Made by a program: the position numbers and the translations under genes. Shown here piece after piece: positions 12,616-24,479 of a DNA stretch of 64,000 nt; within the stretch, counting starts at the first letter, position 1; every line of letters begins with the position of its first letter. Origin of the DNA: Gnetum montanum (lineage: Eukaryota; Streptophyta; Gnetopsida; Gnetales; Gnetaceae); contig MNCI01029020.1 in NCBI GenBank assembly GCA_015680685.1, forward strand, positions 32,998-96,997. Direction: 5' to 3'. The notes under the pieces were generated by a model. The model did not search any database, was not told where the DNA came from, and worked only from the letters and a program-made list of their open reading frames with translations.

Positions 12616-14236
12616 TGAAACACTATAAAAATCTAGGCTACCGTTTCTCAACTGCAAATTTGGCTAAGTGTCAAAATGATGGCACTTTCCACAAATTTGT
12701 CTAAGTGTTAGGACCACACTCTTCACTGCAGTAGAGCATGATCAGCTTTAATGACCAATCTTCTACAATTTTGGCTAAGTGTTTGAACAAGGTCAAAATC
12801 TACAAAATTTTTCTAAGTGTTATGCTATGCTTAACATTGTAGCTACTATGCTTAGCATTATAGCTACTACCCTCTGCTATGCTCTTGAGCGTAGCAAGCA
12901 TAGATAATACACGAATGACTAGTTTTGTAGATTTTTTCTAAGTGTTGTGATACGCTTTGCACTGTAGTTGTTACACTTGGCAGTGTAGCTACTATGCCTT
13001 GCTATGCTTGAGAGTGTAGCAAACGTAGCCAACACATAAATGGTTAGTTTTGCAAAATTTTTCTAAGTGTTGTGCAATGCTCGATACTATAGTTGCTACG
13101 CTTAGCACTATAGTTGCTATGCTCAAGCGCATAGCAAGCATAGCCAACACACAAATGGCCAATTTTGCAAAATTTTTCTAAGTGTTGTTCTACACTTGAT
13201 ACTGTAGCTATTACGCTCAACACTATAGGTACTATGATTTGCTATGCTTGAGAGTGTAGCAAGTGTAGCCAACATACAAATGGCTAGTTTTGCAAAATGT
13301 TTCAAGTGTTGTGCTATGCTTGACACTATACTTTCTACGCTCGACATTATAGCTGCTACGCTTTGCTACACTCAAGAGCGTAGCAAGCATAACTAACACA
13401 TAAATGACTAGTTTTGCAAAATTTTTCTAAGTGTTGTGCTATGCTCGCTACTGTAGCTACTACACTCTCCCCACCTACTGCATTGGCACATGGTGCTTGA
13501 TCTACATTTTGGGCTAACCCTAGCCCTATAATACCCTTGGTCCCCAATGTTTTAGGGGTTGGTAGTTAGCACTTTCATTTGGCGTTTGGCATCTTGGCAT
13601 CTTAGCACTTAGCTCCATGGGCGAATGAGACCCATAGCATACCACACTAGTAAAGACGCATAGTTGCATCGCATGGCACATCGTAGCCGCATTGCAACCC
13701 TACTGAACATCATAAGGTACATTGCAGTGGCCAACCTAGCAAGCACAATTCATCATGGCAAGTGCCAGACTTCATGGCTTGACACCACCGAGACTGTGAC
13801 TATGCTCACACTACGCCTGTTGTATACTATGTACCTTCTAAGACCCTTTTGGAGTTAACTACGATCCTATTTAAGGTGGTGTTCCTTTTCTCTCTTCTGT
13901 TTCTAGCATTTTCTTACATTTTTTCTTGTGTCTTTTCAGACTTTTTCATGCATCGTTACATTATACTACACTTAGGTGGTAGTCTTTGCAAGTTGAAACC
14001 CTCGTTTCAATAAAAAACCTTGGCTATTCTCACCCCCATTTAGTGGCTACGCTCTATACTTAGCACCATGAAATACCACTTTGACACTTAGTACTATTTC
14101 ACTTCACTTGAATTTGCATTTTGGCTAACCATGCCATCATTTAGGGTGCTCTGCCTCCATTTCTTGGAAGGCCTTTGTATGGAGGTGGGGTTGAGGCTAT
14201 GCGTCCACAAACCCCTTAGTGTTCTAGCCATCAACA
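12616..14236 (+). repeat. 5' LTR of element C
   Basis: Pairs with 19936-21449. It starts TGAAACACTATAAAAATC. U3 holds six tandem hairpin units (separate entry); a TATA-like box TATAATA is at 13527-13533 (TATAAATA in the mate, 20695-20702). After it come transcribed-looking T-rich sequence and a tail ending near CATCAACA. The right end is uncertain by about 20 bp because the mate lost this part. Confidence 0.8.
12812..13440 (+). repeat. Hairpin-bearing tandem repeats in the U3 of C
   Basis: Six units begin at TCTAAGTGTT-type anchors at 12812, 12937, 13062, 13177, 13301 and 13426, spaced 115-125 bp. Each holds inverted arms such as GCTACGCTTTGCTACACTC and GAGCGTAGCAAGCATAAC (13357-13395), giving a stem of about 18 bp. 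The 3' LTR has only five anchors (20132, 20258, 20362, 20466, 20591). Confidence 0.85.
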
Positions 14237-14256
14237 TTTTTGGTTACTATAGTTTT

Positions 14257-14273
14257 TGGTGCTAGAAGGAGGG
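14257..14273 (+). other. Candidate primer-binding site of element C
   Basis: TGGTGCTAGAAGGAGGG lies about 20 bp after the inferred LTR end and starts with the required TGG. It differs from the tRNA-Asp-type site of A, B and F. I could not name the tRNA with confidence. Confidence 0.45.
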
Positions 14274-14849
14274 CCTCACCATTTCCTTTTACATTTTTTA
14301 ATTATTGTCCTGCATGCTCTCTCCACCACCAGTTGGTGTAGATTGGACCCCGTCATCAATTCCCTTGGAACCCCACTAGACAAAAGTCAAAGCATATCTT
14401 TGGCACTTAACAAAAATTCTAGGGACTTAGGAGAGTGTAGCTAGCTCTAGTGTAGTGAGTGTAGCACTAGAGTTAGCCATTTTCAGTAGCTTTCATACTT
14501 AGCATTTTTTCTTCATTTTCATACTTAGCCAAAGTTTCACAATTTTACACTTGGTCAATTTTTTGCAGTTTCCATACTTAGCCATTTTTTTGCATTTTTA
14601 CACTTAGATGTTCTTCTACATTTTTATACTTTGCCATTTTTTTGCCACTAATAGACTTAGTTATTTTTCTACAATTTTTAGAGTTAGCTATTTTTTTTTC
14701 AAATAACAACTCTCATAACTCGATCTATGAACATGAATTGAGATCAACCTTTCATGTTGGTGTCTAACACATTTGACATCATGATCCACCCAAAGCATGC
14801 TGCAGTAAGCCACAAATAATACAATTTTTTTGCACCAAAATCAAAGCAG

Positions 14850-17770
14850 AATTACTAGTGGATTGCCTTAAGTTGAAGGCAAAACAAGACTATGAGCGAG
14901 TCCACTGGGATGGACGGGAGTACAACCCCTCCTTGTTCGACATAATTCCAATCATGGAGTCCTACCACTAGCTGTTGTCTGAACTCATTCGTGCAAATGA
15001 GCATGATGCAGGGACAACCTATGAGGAAGCCTTGTAGGAGGAAGAAGATGAGTTCAAGGCCCACTCCAAACATGAGAGCCCCCTCTACGCTGTCTTCCAA
15101 AAACCACTCCCTAGTACGGTCCCTCCTCAGTTTGGTTCACGTATCCTCTCCAAGATGGTGACCATGCCAATTTAGCCTTCCTTGTGAGTGATTGTTGCAT
15201 TTTCCCAAACCTATGCTCACGTAGGAGCCACCTCCTAGACCTAGATGATTTAGGCATCTTACATTCCACGACATCCATCCAACCCACTACATCCATCCAA
15301 CCCACTCATTTGTGGGCCACCTTGATCATCTTGCCCATTCCTCAGTGAACATATCAACTAAACCCACATGCTACGATGTTAAATTGGAAAAAATCATCCA
15401 CTACAATGTTAAACTAGCAACAACCATCTGCTATGACATTAAACTAGCAACAACTATTCACTACGACGTTAAATTGGCAAGCTCCACAACTAACAATGCA
15501 GTCCTATGCTATGCAACCAACATAAGCCCAGCCAATGCAACTAGCTAGCACATCCCCAAGCTTGGATTAGGCATTCTAGATGATCCAAAGTTTGATGGAG
15601 GAGATCAACCAACTTAAAGATGCCTCCTCTGAAATTGTCATGGTGGTGGACTTCTACTTGGATGACCCCATAAGTCCTAAGGTCCCACCCTTGACTCCCC
15701 CAACTATGGTCCAGTTACCTCAACTCACCAAGTACAATGGTAAAGGAGACCCCAACGCACACTTAATCACATGTTGATATGAGTGCTCATTGGTAAGGCC
15801 TTAAACCTGTATCGTGTGCTATCCAAGGCCTTAATCTCTTCTTTGGAGGATCTCATAAGCTAGTTTGTAACACACTTTAGGTACAATCTAAATCCTGAAG
15901 CAATCCTGAACTAGCTCATGTAAGTCAAGCAAGGGTCCTTAGAGCCTTGCCAAAATTCCTCCAACATTGGAGCATTGCATTAAGTAAAATGCAGGAACCC
16001 CTAGTAGAGATGCATCTCATGGCCATCTTCAAGCATGTAGTAAATGACTTCATCAAGTCCAAACTATATTACCTAGCCTCAAAGTCTCTTAGACAAGCTT
16101 TTGCCCAAATAAAAGGCATAGAAGAGGTAGCCTAAGTGAGTAACAATCCAACCTATGTGGCCTGTAGAAACCAACATGCACACAAGAAAAATGCAATAGT
16201 GGTGATGGTGGCCACAAGCACAAAAGTAACCAACTGGGGCTTGATGGCTAAGTAGCCCAAAGCCCTAACTCAAAAAGTTAGCAACTCTAGCACCAAATTT
16301 CCTACATTGGTAGGGGCCACCCCAAGCCCAAGTTTGAGTGCAAGGATCGCTCAAAGTATACACCACTACCAATGGAATCCTTTGAACTGCTGGAACAACT
16401 TTTAAAAGCTGGGTGAATCCAATACAAACACATATTAATTATTTCTCATTAAAAACATGACAAGTACTATGAACTACTAATGAACGCTACCTTAGTAGTA
16501 TCGAACGAGCCCCTGGTCCGAAAATAGTTTAAGCTAGATCAATATTGTCATTACTACTAAGATGCTAAACTGGCATGACACAACAACAAAAACCACTAAG
16601 AAACCTTTTGTCATCAAGGTGCCATAATGAGTTGGCCCCACAACAACTCCTAAACCACCATTTGTCATAAGGGTGCCATAATGTGACGGCCCTTCACCTA
16701 CTTTAAGCCCAATAATAGGCAATGTCTCTGTGTCTCCTCCTTGAAGGGTTAATCCCACTAGCAACCTAGGTAGGCCTACCAAATGGAAATGCAAGAGGAC
16801 AAATGAGTGCCTCTTAACCCCCATGGATGAAGCAAAGGCCATAAGTAGCAAGCAACAAAGGAACAGTAGGACCCTTGCCCCCAAGAAGGCCAAACAATTG
16901 AAGCCCAAGTCCCCTTCATGAGAGATTCATCTCTCAAGCCGCATGAAGGAAGTCAAGGCTAACACAATGGCCAATGATAAGGACTTTGTAGTTGCACTAA
17001 CCCAGGTGAAATAAACACTCAAGAAAAAGAACAAAATGTTGAGCTTTTATGACCTGGTCATGACCTCATTTGCTCACTGCCAAGCATTAGCCCAGATGTT
17101 GGCCTCCATTCCTATTATGGAAGACATCCCTGTAGATGAGAACACCATTTGTGCAATGATGTTGCCCCCTAAACCACAGGATTTAGGTTTAACATTCCTA
17201 GAATTTCATGATGATGTAGTCAAGGTCAACCCCAATTGAGGGAAGGTCACTACAGCTCCATTGTCGATTAGCATACATGTTGGGTAGTACATGATTTGCA
17301 GAGTGCATGTTGATGATGGTGCAGCAACAAAGTAGTCTTGTACTTCATCATCGACAAGCTAGGCCTAGCAAAAAAAATCAGGCCAACCAAAGCCACATGT
17401 CTAAAATTCTTTAATGGATCATGTGTCACTATTAGGTGTACAATCAATTTAGCCTTCATGGTAGGAGAGTAGTTCCTCACTAGCGCAGATTTCACTATCA
17501 TAGAGGAGATGCTAGGCTTCAACCTAATCCTGGGTAGGCCTTGGCTAGCTCAACTATGGGCTATCTCCTCTCCCATTCACCAAGAAGTCCACCTTCCATA
17601 TTAAGGTGGTTAAGTTATCATCCATAGTGATAACACCTCCTCTCTGGCTATCTGCAACATAGACATGGAGCAAGTGTTGGAGGTGGAGTTTCTTAGTGGT
17701 ACACTTGTGGTAACCAACACAACACCTAAGGCTAACATACCCAAACAAGTGGTTGAAGCCAACAACCTCT
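14850..17770 (+). pseudogene. gag-protease region of element C
   Basis: Three parts are readable. The N-terminal part (14850-15130) has a segment reminiscent of G's near 46990. The central part (15580-16135) is the retrotransposon gag domain: LTKYNGKGDPNAHLI at about 15720-15770, then a block ending LLAIFKHVVNDFIKSKLYY-like sequence (16010-16080). The C-terminal part (17036-17770) is retropepsin-like, with VDDGA in the active-site position (about 17310) and FNLILGRPWLAQL (about 17519-17558). Compared with H, about 400 bp including the zinc-knuckle region is deleted near 16550. Stops occur throughout. The frame ends near 17810 with nothing of pol after it. Confidence 0.75.
15366..15485 (+). 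repeat. Four 30-bp tandem repeats upstream of gag in C
   Basis: Units at 15371, 15401, 15431 and 15461 read like CTATGACATTAAACTAGCAA. The period is exactly 30 bp, and one frame (15312-15548) is open through it, giving ten-residue repeats such as ICYDIKLATT. The same DNA motif recurs in clearly non-coding parts of C and H. Confidence 0.8.
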
Positions 17771-17789
17771 TAGAGGATCCTAGGCCCTA

Positions 17790-19923
17790 CATGTCCCCTA
17801 ATCCAAACTAGATTAGGAGACAACTACCTAATCAAGGTACTTCCTTGGTCAAAAATGTGCTAGGTGCCTTCCTACCCCTTGCCTCCACTTGTCATGCATT
17901 TTTTACTTTCATTTGCGTCGCACTAGCCTATGCATTTACATTTCACCTGCTTGCTTAGATCATGCATTTTTAAGCATTCATCCACTTAGCCTATGCATTG
18001 CATTTGAAAAACATCAAAAACACGTAAAAATTATAAAACTAAAACTACAAAAAACACATGGCCTGAAAAGGCCTTAAACTAGCCCACAACCTGGAATGGC
18101 TTTAAACTAGCAACCTATAGCCTACCATGGCCTTAAACTGACAATGAATGACTTGAAGTGGCCTTAGATCATCAACCCCTTTGCAAAGGCACAAAATTAC
18201 CTTAAACTAGCGATGGCCCAAAATCACCCAAAACTAGTAACACTCGATGGCCCGAAATGGCCTTAAACTAGCGATGGCCTGAAATGGCCCAAAACTAGCA
18301 ACACTCAATGGCCTAAAATGACCTTAAACTACTGTTGTAGCTTTGAACAACCTAAAACTATTACTCTTTGCATTTATTTCCTTTCATTTGTGCATTTTAG
18401 CTCTATTTACGATAGGTGCCACTTGATGTTATTTTTCTAGTTGATTTTTGCAGGATCTTATAGCCACATAGCATGACTATGCATGCTGCATCGCACTTCA
18501 TACAAGCAAAGTAAGCACTTGTCTGCCATGACGTAACAAACTAGCATAGATAGTCCACTATGACTATAAATTGGTGCAATAGTTTGCTATGACTATAAAT
18601 TGGCATAGTAGTTTTTCATGACTATAAACTAGCACAAATTATCCTTGGGTCATGATGTTAAACTAGCATAATAGCTCATTTGCTACAACATTAAACTGGC
18701 ACACAACAATATGCTAGGGCTATAAACTAGCACTTCACGGTCTACCAAAACCTTAAACTAGGTCTGTGCACTTGTAGCATCATCTCCTCCCATCATTCTA
18801 TTGATCTTTTGAAGCACCTGCCATCGATGCAGCCTTCGGAGGACTCACATCATCAATGCCTTAGAACTTTCACTAGCTTCTTGAGCACTTGCAACTGGTG
18901 TAGCATCTGATGCATTTGTAGCATCTTTGCACCCAATGCTTGTAGCATCTTCATATCTAGCATTTGATTTACATTTCATGTTGTATGGTCTTCTTATGTT
19001 CTCATAATTGTGTTTGTAGGATGAAGCCCCTAAGGTGATTATGCAAAGATGCATCTCATATTAGCAGCAAGTTTTTACATTACTCTGATGTGCATGATTA
19101 GACTAGTTAAGCCACTCAAGAGTGCACATCCCCCTCATCCCATTACAACCTACACACATCCAATTCTTCATCCTAATAGCCTCTCATTCCTTGCATACTC
19201 ATGATTGCACATCCCTATGATGCATACACACTATGACACATACGATATTCTTCTCACATTAACTGTAGAATCCATGGTAGACATAACAAAACTTGTCTTG
19301 TGGAAAACATTTGTTGATTGGTTAAGTCCTAAGAGGATGTAATGCAACTCATCCTAGGGAGGAAACACCTATCCTACAGACTTGACATGGTTGCATCAAA
19401 GCAAAGCCCATCGACTCGATGGTCCACACCTTGCAGCTAGCATTTAGTAGCAAGTTGAACCCAACGGAGGTTCACCTTATAGTAAAGCAAAGAAGAAAAA
19501 GTAAAAAGAAAAAGAAAAGAAAAGAAAAGAAGAACAAGGAAAAGCATATCCCCAAGCAAATTAGCAATGCTACAGTTTCATAATTGGCCCAACCTCAAGT
19601 CCACACCTTGACTCTCTCATAAGCACTTTAATGAGAGGTTAATGTTTTAGGGGCAAGCCACTCTATGCCATGGTCACTATCAGCTATGATAACTTTGCAT
19701 CTTACATTGTCACATCTTGTTTGCATTTCATATCTTCTGTTTGCATTTCATTTTTCTTGCATTACCTACACACTTTGCCCTAGCATACCCTATCCATAGC
19801 ACTCTTGAACATGGTGGAATGACACTCAATTTGGTACTGACAAGAAATGTTGGTGCAACATCTATTGTGGTGTTTTAAAATTCTTTGTTGATGTCTCTTG
19901 AGCCACTCCTCCAAATGTCAACA
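17790..19923 (+). other. Non-coding 3' region of C with TTAAACTAGCA-type arrays
   Basis: Occupies the place where pol would be. From about 18060 to 18355 and again from 18530 to 18770 the sequence repeats units containing GGCCTTAAACTAGC or CTATGACTATAAATTGG, about 31 bp apart. About 18780-19480 holds shorter GTAGCATC repeats and no coding signal. A corresponding region exists in H (54470-56460). Confidence 0.75.
19478..19546 (+). repeat. Long purine tract in the 3' region of C
   Basis: An almost uninterrupted A/G run on the plus strand with units like AAAAGAAAAG, about 400 bp before the 3' LTR. H has a similar tract at the equivalent place (about 56467-56560). It is separate from the true polypurine tract next to the LTR. 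Confidence 0.7.
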
Positions 19924-19935
19924 AAGAGGGGCCAA
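19924..19935 (+). other. Polypurine tract of element C
   Basis: AAAGAGGGGCCA directly precedes TGAAACA, the first bases of the 3' LTR, as required for plus-strand priming. The same context, ending CAACAAAGA, precedes the 3' LTR of G. Confidence 0.75.
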
Positions 19936-21449
19936 TGAAACATGACAAAAAATTTTGGTTATTGCTTCTCGACTAGAAATTTGGCTAAGTGTTAGATCGA
20001 TGAAACTTTCTACAAATTTGTCTAAGTGCTAGGATCACACTCTCCATTGCTATAGAGCATGGTTAGGTTCAACAATCAATCTTTTGCAATTTTGGCTAAG
20101 TGTTCGAGCAAGGTCAAAATCTGCAAAATTTTTGTAAGTGTTGTGCTACGCTCGACACTGTAGCTACTATGCTCGGCAATATAGTTGCTAACCTCTACTA
20201 TGCTTTTGACCATAGCAAGCGTAGCCAATAGACAAATGGCCAGTTTCATAGAATTTTTCTAAGTGTTGTGATATGCTTAGCACTGTAGCTGCTACGCTTT
20301 GCTACACTTGAGAGCATAGTACGCATAGCCAACACACAAATGACCAGTTTTGTAGAATTTTTCTAAGTGTTGTGCTATGTTTGGCACTATAGCTACTACA
20401 CTTTATTATGCTTGAGAGCGTAGCAAGCGTAGCCCACACAGAAATGGCCAATTTTTTGGAATTTTTCTAAGTGTTATACTATGCTTGATATTATAGCTGC
20501 TATGCTCAGCACTGTAGCTATTACGCTCTGCTATGCTTGAGAGGGTAGCAAACATAGCCAACACACAAATGGCCATTTTTGCAGAATTTTTCTAAGTGTT
20601 GTGCTACTACACTCACTACTATATCTACTATGCTCTTCCCACCTACCGCACCACCATGTGATGCTCAATTTGCATTTTGGGCTAACTCTAGCCCTATAAA
20701 TACCCCTGGATCCACAACATTTTAGGAGTTAGCAGTTGGCACTTTCATTTGGCACTTGGAATTTTAGCATTCTGGCACTTAGCTTCGTGGGTGAACAAGA
20801 CCAAGAGCAAAACACACCAACAGAGAGGCATAGCTACACCACACAGCACACTGCAACCCCATTGTAGCCCTATAGAACAACACAAGGTACACTGTAGTGG
20901 CTAACTTGGTAGGCACAGTTCATCACAATGAGCACCAGAATTCATGGTCAAACATCACCAAGATTGTGGCTATGCTCCCACTGCACTTGTTGTACACTAT
21001 GTACCTTTTGAGATCCTTTTAGAGTTAACTACACTTCCATTTGGGGCGGTGTTCCATTTCTCTCTCCCATTTCTATCATTTTCTTACATTTTTCCTATGT
21101 CTTTTTGCACTTTTTCATGCATTGGCATGTTGTACTACACTCAGGTGCTAGTCTTCATGGGTTGACACCCTCATTTTGGTTAAAATCCTTAGCTATGCTT
21201 GCCCCCATTCATTGGCTATGCTCTACACTTAGCATCATGAAACACCACTTTGACACTTAGTGCCATTTCATGTCACTTGCATTTGCATTTCGGCGAACCA
21301 TGCCACCCCCTGGTTGGACCCGCTGCCTCAGTTGCAATTGGCAAAGTTCCTATTCAATTGATAAGAATGTTTAGGGTGCCCCACCTCCATTTCTAGTAAG
21401 GCCCTTACACAGAGGTGGCGTTGAGGCTGTGCACCTGCAAACCCCTCAA
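19936..21449 (+). repeat. 3' LTR of element C, right end truncated
   Basis: Starts TGAAACATGAC and aligns with 12616 onward. It has five hairpin units and a TATA box at 20695-20702. It stops after CAAACCCCTCA, about 20-30 bp short of the end seen in the 5' LTR, and continues directly into the 149-bp repeat of B's gag. Confidence 0.8.
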
Positions 21450-21598
21450 TGTATGCATTGAATCCTTAATTAGCACATAGGCAAGAATCCGGATGATTAC
21501 CTTATCCTCAAGGTAATCCAAGATAGTTCCACCAACAAAAATAAGCTTACTACCCAAGTGGAGCTCCACTACAACCATATGAGCAATACCAATAGTGG
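21450..21598 (+). repeat. 149-bp direct repeat flanking element C, right copy
   Basis: Second copy of 12467-12615; after it B's gag continues without a break in homology to A. Confidence 0.9.
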
Positions 21599-22645
21599 CA
21601 CCAACCACAATCGTGGGGAATGCCACCATTAAGGCAATAGTATACTTACAGGAAACCAGATTCATATGGGTACTATGTTCAACAATCCATCTCTCTAAGA
21701 AGGTTTTTAAGTCATATCTAATTTTAGCATCACTATTACCCTACAGAGTATCACTGAATACACTCACTATCTACTCAAGAAGAAAACAAAAATCCATACC
21801 ACCCTCCACATCCATCTACACATGCACCTGCACCCTCAACCTAGTTACCTCCTGCTCCATCCATACAAGGTGAGATTCCTTCACAGTCTTAACAATGAAA
21901 TGCTACAAGGGTTGTACATTCATAACTAGCTTTTGAGCCAAGTGGTTTAGACAATCAATCCAGAAAAAGACCCTTCTTGTGATCCAATAGTCATCTCCAA
22001 CCCTCACAACCTAGTACGGTTGATCATTCTACATCTCCAGTATCCTCATCCTCTACATCAAATACCTTCGAGTGCCATTCAAATCAAACACCACCTTGAA
22101 TCTGCACTATGATGCTAACTTATGTTGTTTTTGATTAGATCAAGGTTGGTAACCTTCCTACGAAAAGATCTAACCTAGGAAGTTCACACATTTACTTGCA
22201 GATCATCAAACATGAGCCATGCAAGGCTCTTCTTAATTCTAGTTCTAGTGCCAATCTCATCTTCCATAACATGTACAAGGCCTAGAACCTACCACCTCTT
22301 AAGAAGAGCAACATTCATTTGGAATTGGCAGACTAGTCAATTACTATCCCTTTGGGATTAGTAGAGGATACTATAACCATAGTTTCTGGGTGGTCCTATC
22401 CTGTTGATTTTCTAGTGAGCAAGGTTGAAAATTTCAAAGGTGACTTCCCCATCATTATGGGAAGGGCTTGGTTAAACACGATTGATGCTTGTATGGGCAT
22501 AAGGAACCTCTCCTTGGAAATCTCCAAGAAAAATGAATTTGGAAAGTTAGAGAAGAAGTGTATTTCATGCATCATGTACAATGATAATGGGTGCAATTAT
22601 ATGCAAAGGATTGGATCCATCAAAATTACATACATCAAAGCATGA
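21599..22645 (+). pseudogene. gag end and protease of element B
   Basis: After the insertion B continues with the gag tail (to about 22150) and a retropepsin-like domain (about 22340-22645). The open stretch 22352-22645 contains WSYPVDFLV, GDFPIIMGRAWLNTIDA and IRNLSLEISKKNEFGKLEKK, matching A and E. GRAWL corresponds to the 'LGRPWL' segment near the end of plant gypsy proteases. The catalytic DSG triplet is not recognisable, and I did not find it between 22000 and 22340. Protease would have cut the gag-pol polyprotein inside the particle. Confidence 0.8.
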
Positions 22646-22899
22646 AATGAGTGTGCACAAGAAACAAATATTCAAAGATGTATATACGTAGTAGTCACAA
22701 AAGAGGTGGACAACTAGTGGCTAATAGCTGACTCAGATAGTAGCACATTATGCATGAAACCATACAAGAGCCTAACATGTGCTTATGTTGAAAGCATGGA
22801 TGAACTTGAGCAAGTTCATCACCAACTCTATGATAGTGAAGATGAGGACACCTGTTGGGAAGAGTTGGAAATCCCTAATAACTTCCAATAGGAGGCCCT

Positions 22900-24335
22900 A
22901 GAGTTGAAAAATTTACCAGTTGACATGGAATATGCATTTTTAAACAATGGAAAACCAATCATAATCAATGTCAAACTTGCTCTGAAACAAAAAGAAAAGT
23001 TGTTATAGGTGGTTAAAAAATGGCCAATAGCCTTTGCTTGGTCATATCTTAAGTTAACAGGAATTGATCCAAGGATATGCTAACATTGCATTTACATTGA
23101 CTTGGCCATGAAGCCAAGAAGGTAGTCATAGAGATGATTGAATCCCAAATTGAAGCAAATCATGAAGGAGGAAATAGAGCAACTCCTCAAGGTAGGGTTC
23201 ATCTATCCCATCACAGATAGTGAATGGGTTAGCCCACTCATAATTGTGCCAAAGAAAGGTGGCAAGTGATGGGTATGCATCGATTTCAAGCTATTGAATA
23301 TGGTAACATTTAAAGATCATTTTCCATTACAATTTGTGGATCAAGTGTTGGACAACATATATGGGCATTGCTATTATAGCTTCTTGGATGGTTATAGTGG
23401 CTATAACCAAATCCAAATTGTGCTAGAAGATTAAGCTAAGACAACATTCACAAGTCCGTAGGGGACTTTTGCATATTGTAAGATGTCATTTAATCTATGT
23501 AATGCCCTTGCAACATTTCAACGCTTGGTCCTTAGCATCTTTTAGTAATAGATCAGTAGTGGTGTGGAAGTCTTCATGGATGACTTCTCCACCTATGGAG
23601 CTATGTTTGAGAAAACCTTGGATCGGCTTGAGAAAGTATTGAAGAGATGTGTTGAAACAAACTTATAGCTCAATTGGTAGAAGAGTCATCTCATGGTCCA
23701 AGAAGGAATTGTGTTGGGGCACAAAATTTCACAAAGATGGATTGAGGTAAACCTAGAAAATATAAAGTTCATCCAATGCATTACATGTCAACCAAAGATA
23801 GTCAAAGATGTCAGATTGTTCCTTGGACACACTAGGTACTACCGGTGATTCATAGAGAATTTCTTTAAGATTGCAAAACTATTGGTAGAGCTTACAAAGA
23901 AAGATGCACCTTTCATTTGGATCAAGGAATGTGAACATGCATTCCAAGAATTAAAGGAGAAACTTGTAGAAACACCAATTCTATAGGAATTATGCTTTGG
24001 GAGCAGTGCTTATGCAACTAGATGATAAAAAATGTCCATATTACATCCACTACATAAGCTAAAGTATTGTGGATGCATAGTTGAATTATACCACAACTGA
24101 AAAAGAACTAATGAAGGTGGTGTATTCTCTCAACAAGTTTAGGCACTATGTGCTTAGCTATAAAGTATTTGTGGACATAGACCATAGTGCCATTTGCTTC
24201 CCAATGAACAAGCCAATGATGAGCCCTCATATTATGCAGTGGCTCATGATCTTGTAGGAATTCAATCTCACAATGGTAGATCAAAAATGGACTGAGAATG
24301 TGGTTGTTGACCAACTCTCTTGATTAAGATGTGAC
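22900..24335 (+). pseudogene. Reverse transcriptase and RNase H of element B
   Basis: Domain order is normal. Reverse transcriptase: LIIVPKKGGK (about 23240-23268), WVCIDFKLLN (about 23270-23300), FLDGYSGYNQI (about 23380-23413) and the catalytic box VFMDDFSTYG (about 23568-23598), which keeps both Asp residues. Then LFLGHTRYYR (about 23818-23847), the thumb motif, where the family has G...YYRRFI. RNase H: LGAVLMQ (about 24000), NYTTTEKELMKVVYSLNKFR (about 24083-24143) and the terminal DQLS (about 24310). Stops occur at least once per 150 bp, so no functional protein remains. Together the domains turn element RNA into double-stranded DNA. Confidence 0.9.
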
Positions 24336-24479
24336 AACAAAGAAGAGGAAAGCCTAATCTCTGATTAATTCCTAGATGAACTCCTCTTTACTGCTATAAT
24401 CAATGAACACATGCTCACGGAAACAACCTGGTATAATGGCATCCTTACCTATCTTCTCACTCAAAAGATGCCACAAGAT

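Larger units (their letters stand above)
12616..21449 (+). mobile_element. Element C: non-autonomous LTR element with gag and protease only
   Basis: C has two LTRs of about 1.5-1.6 kb starting TGAAACA, a candidate primer-binding site (14257), a gag-protease region (about 14850-17770), a 2-kb non-coding 3' part with repeat arrays (17790-19923) and a polypurine tract (19924-19933) directly before the 3' LTR. I looked for reverse transcriptase, RNase H and integrase motifs between 17770 and 19936 on both strands and saw none; there is too little room for a full pol. This layout matches TR-GAG-type plant elements, which need enzymes from an autonomous partner. It resembles H in LTR, gag, protease and tail, and G in gag-protease and 3' end. 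Confidence 0.85.

Noticed and set aside
12812-13440. CRISPR-like array (regular repeats)
   Set aside because: Whole 115-125 bp units are similar, with no unique spacers; this is a plant LTR minisatellite.
14256-14444. Open frame starting at TTG just after the C LTR
   Set aside because: The start overlaps the candidate primer-binding site, the frame is short, and no related frame is recognisable in G or H.
15312-15548. Ten-residue protein repeat in C as a functional protein motif
   Set aside because: The same DNA repeat recurs in clearly non-coding parts of C and H, so conservation is at DNA level; kept as a repeat only.
16534-16908. 124-codon minus-strand frame inside C
   Set aside because: It is the reverse of the gag-protease linker; the matching minus-strand frame in H (53342-53704) arises because the plus-strand sequence is homologous. 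No known domain is visible.
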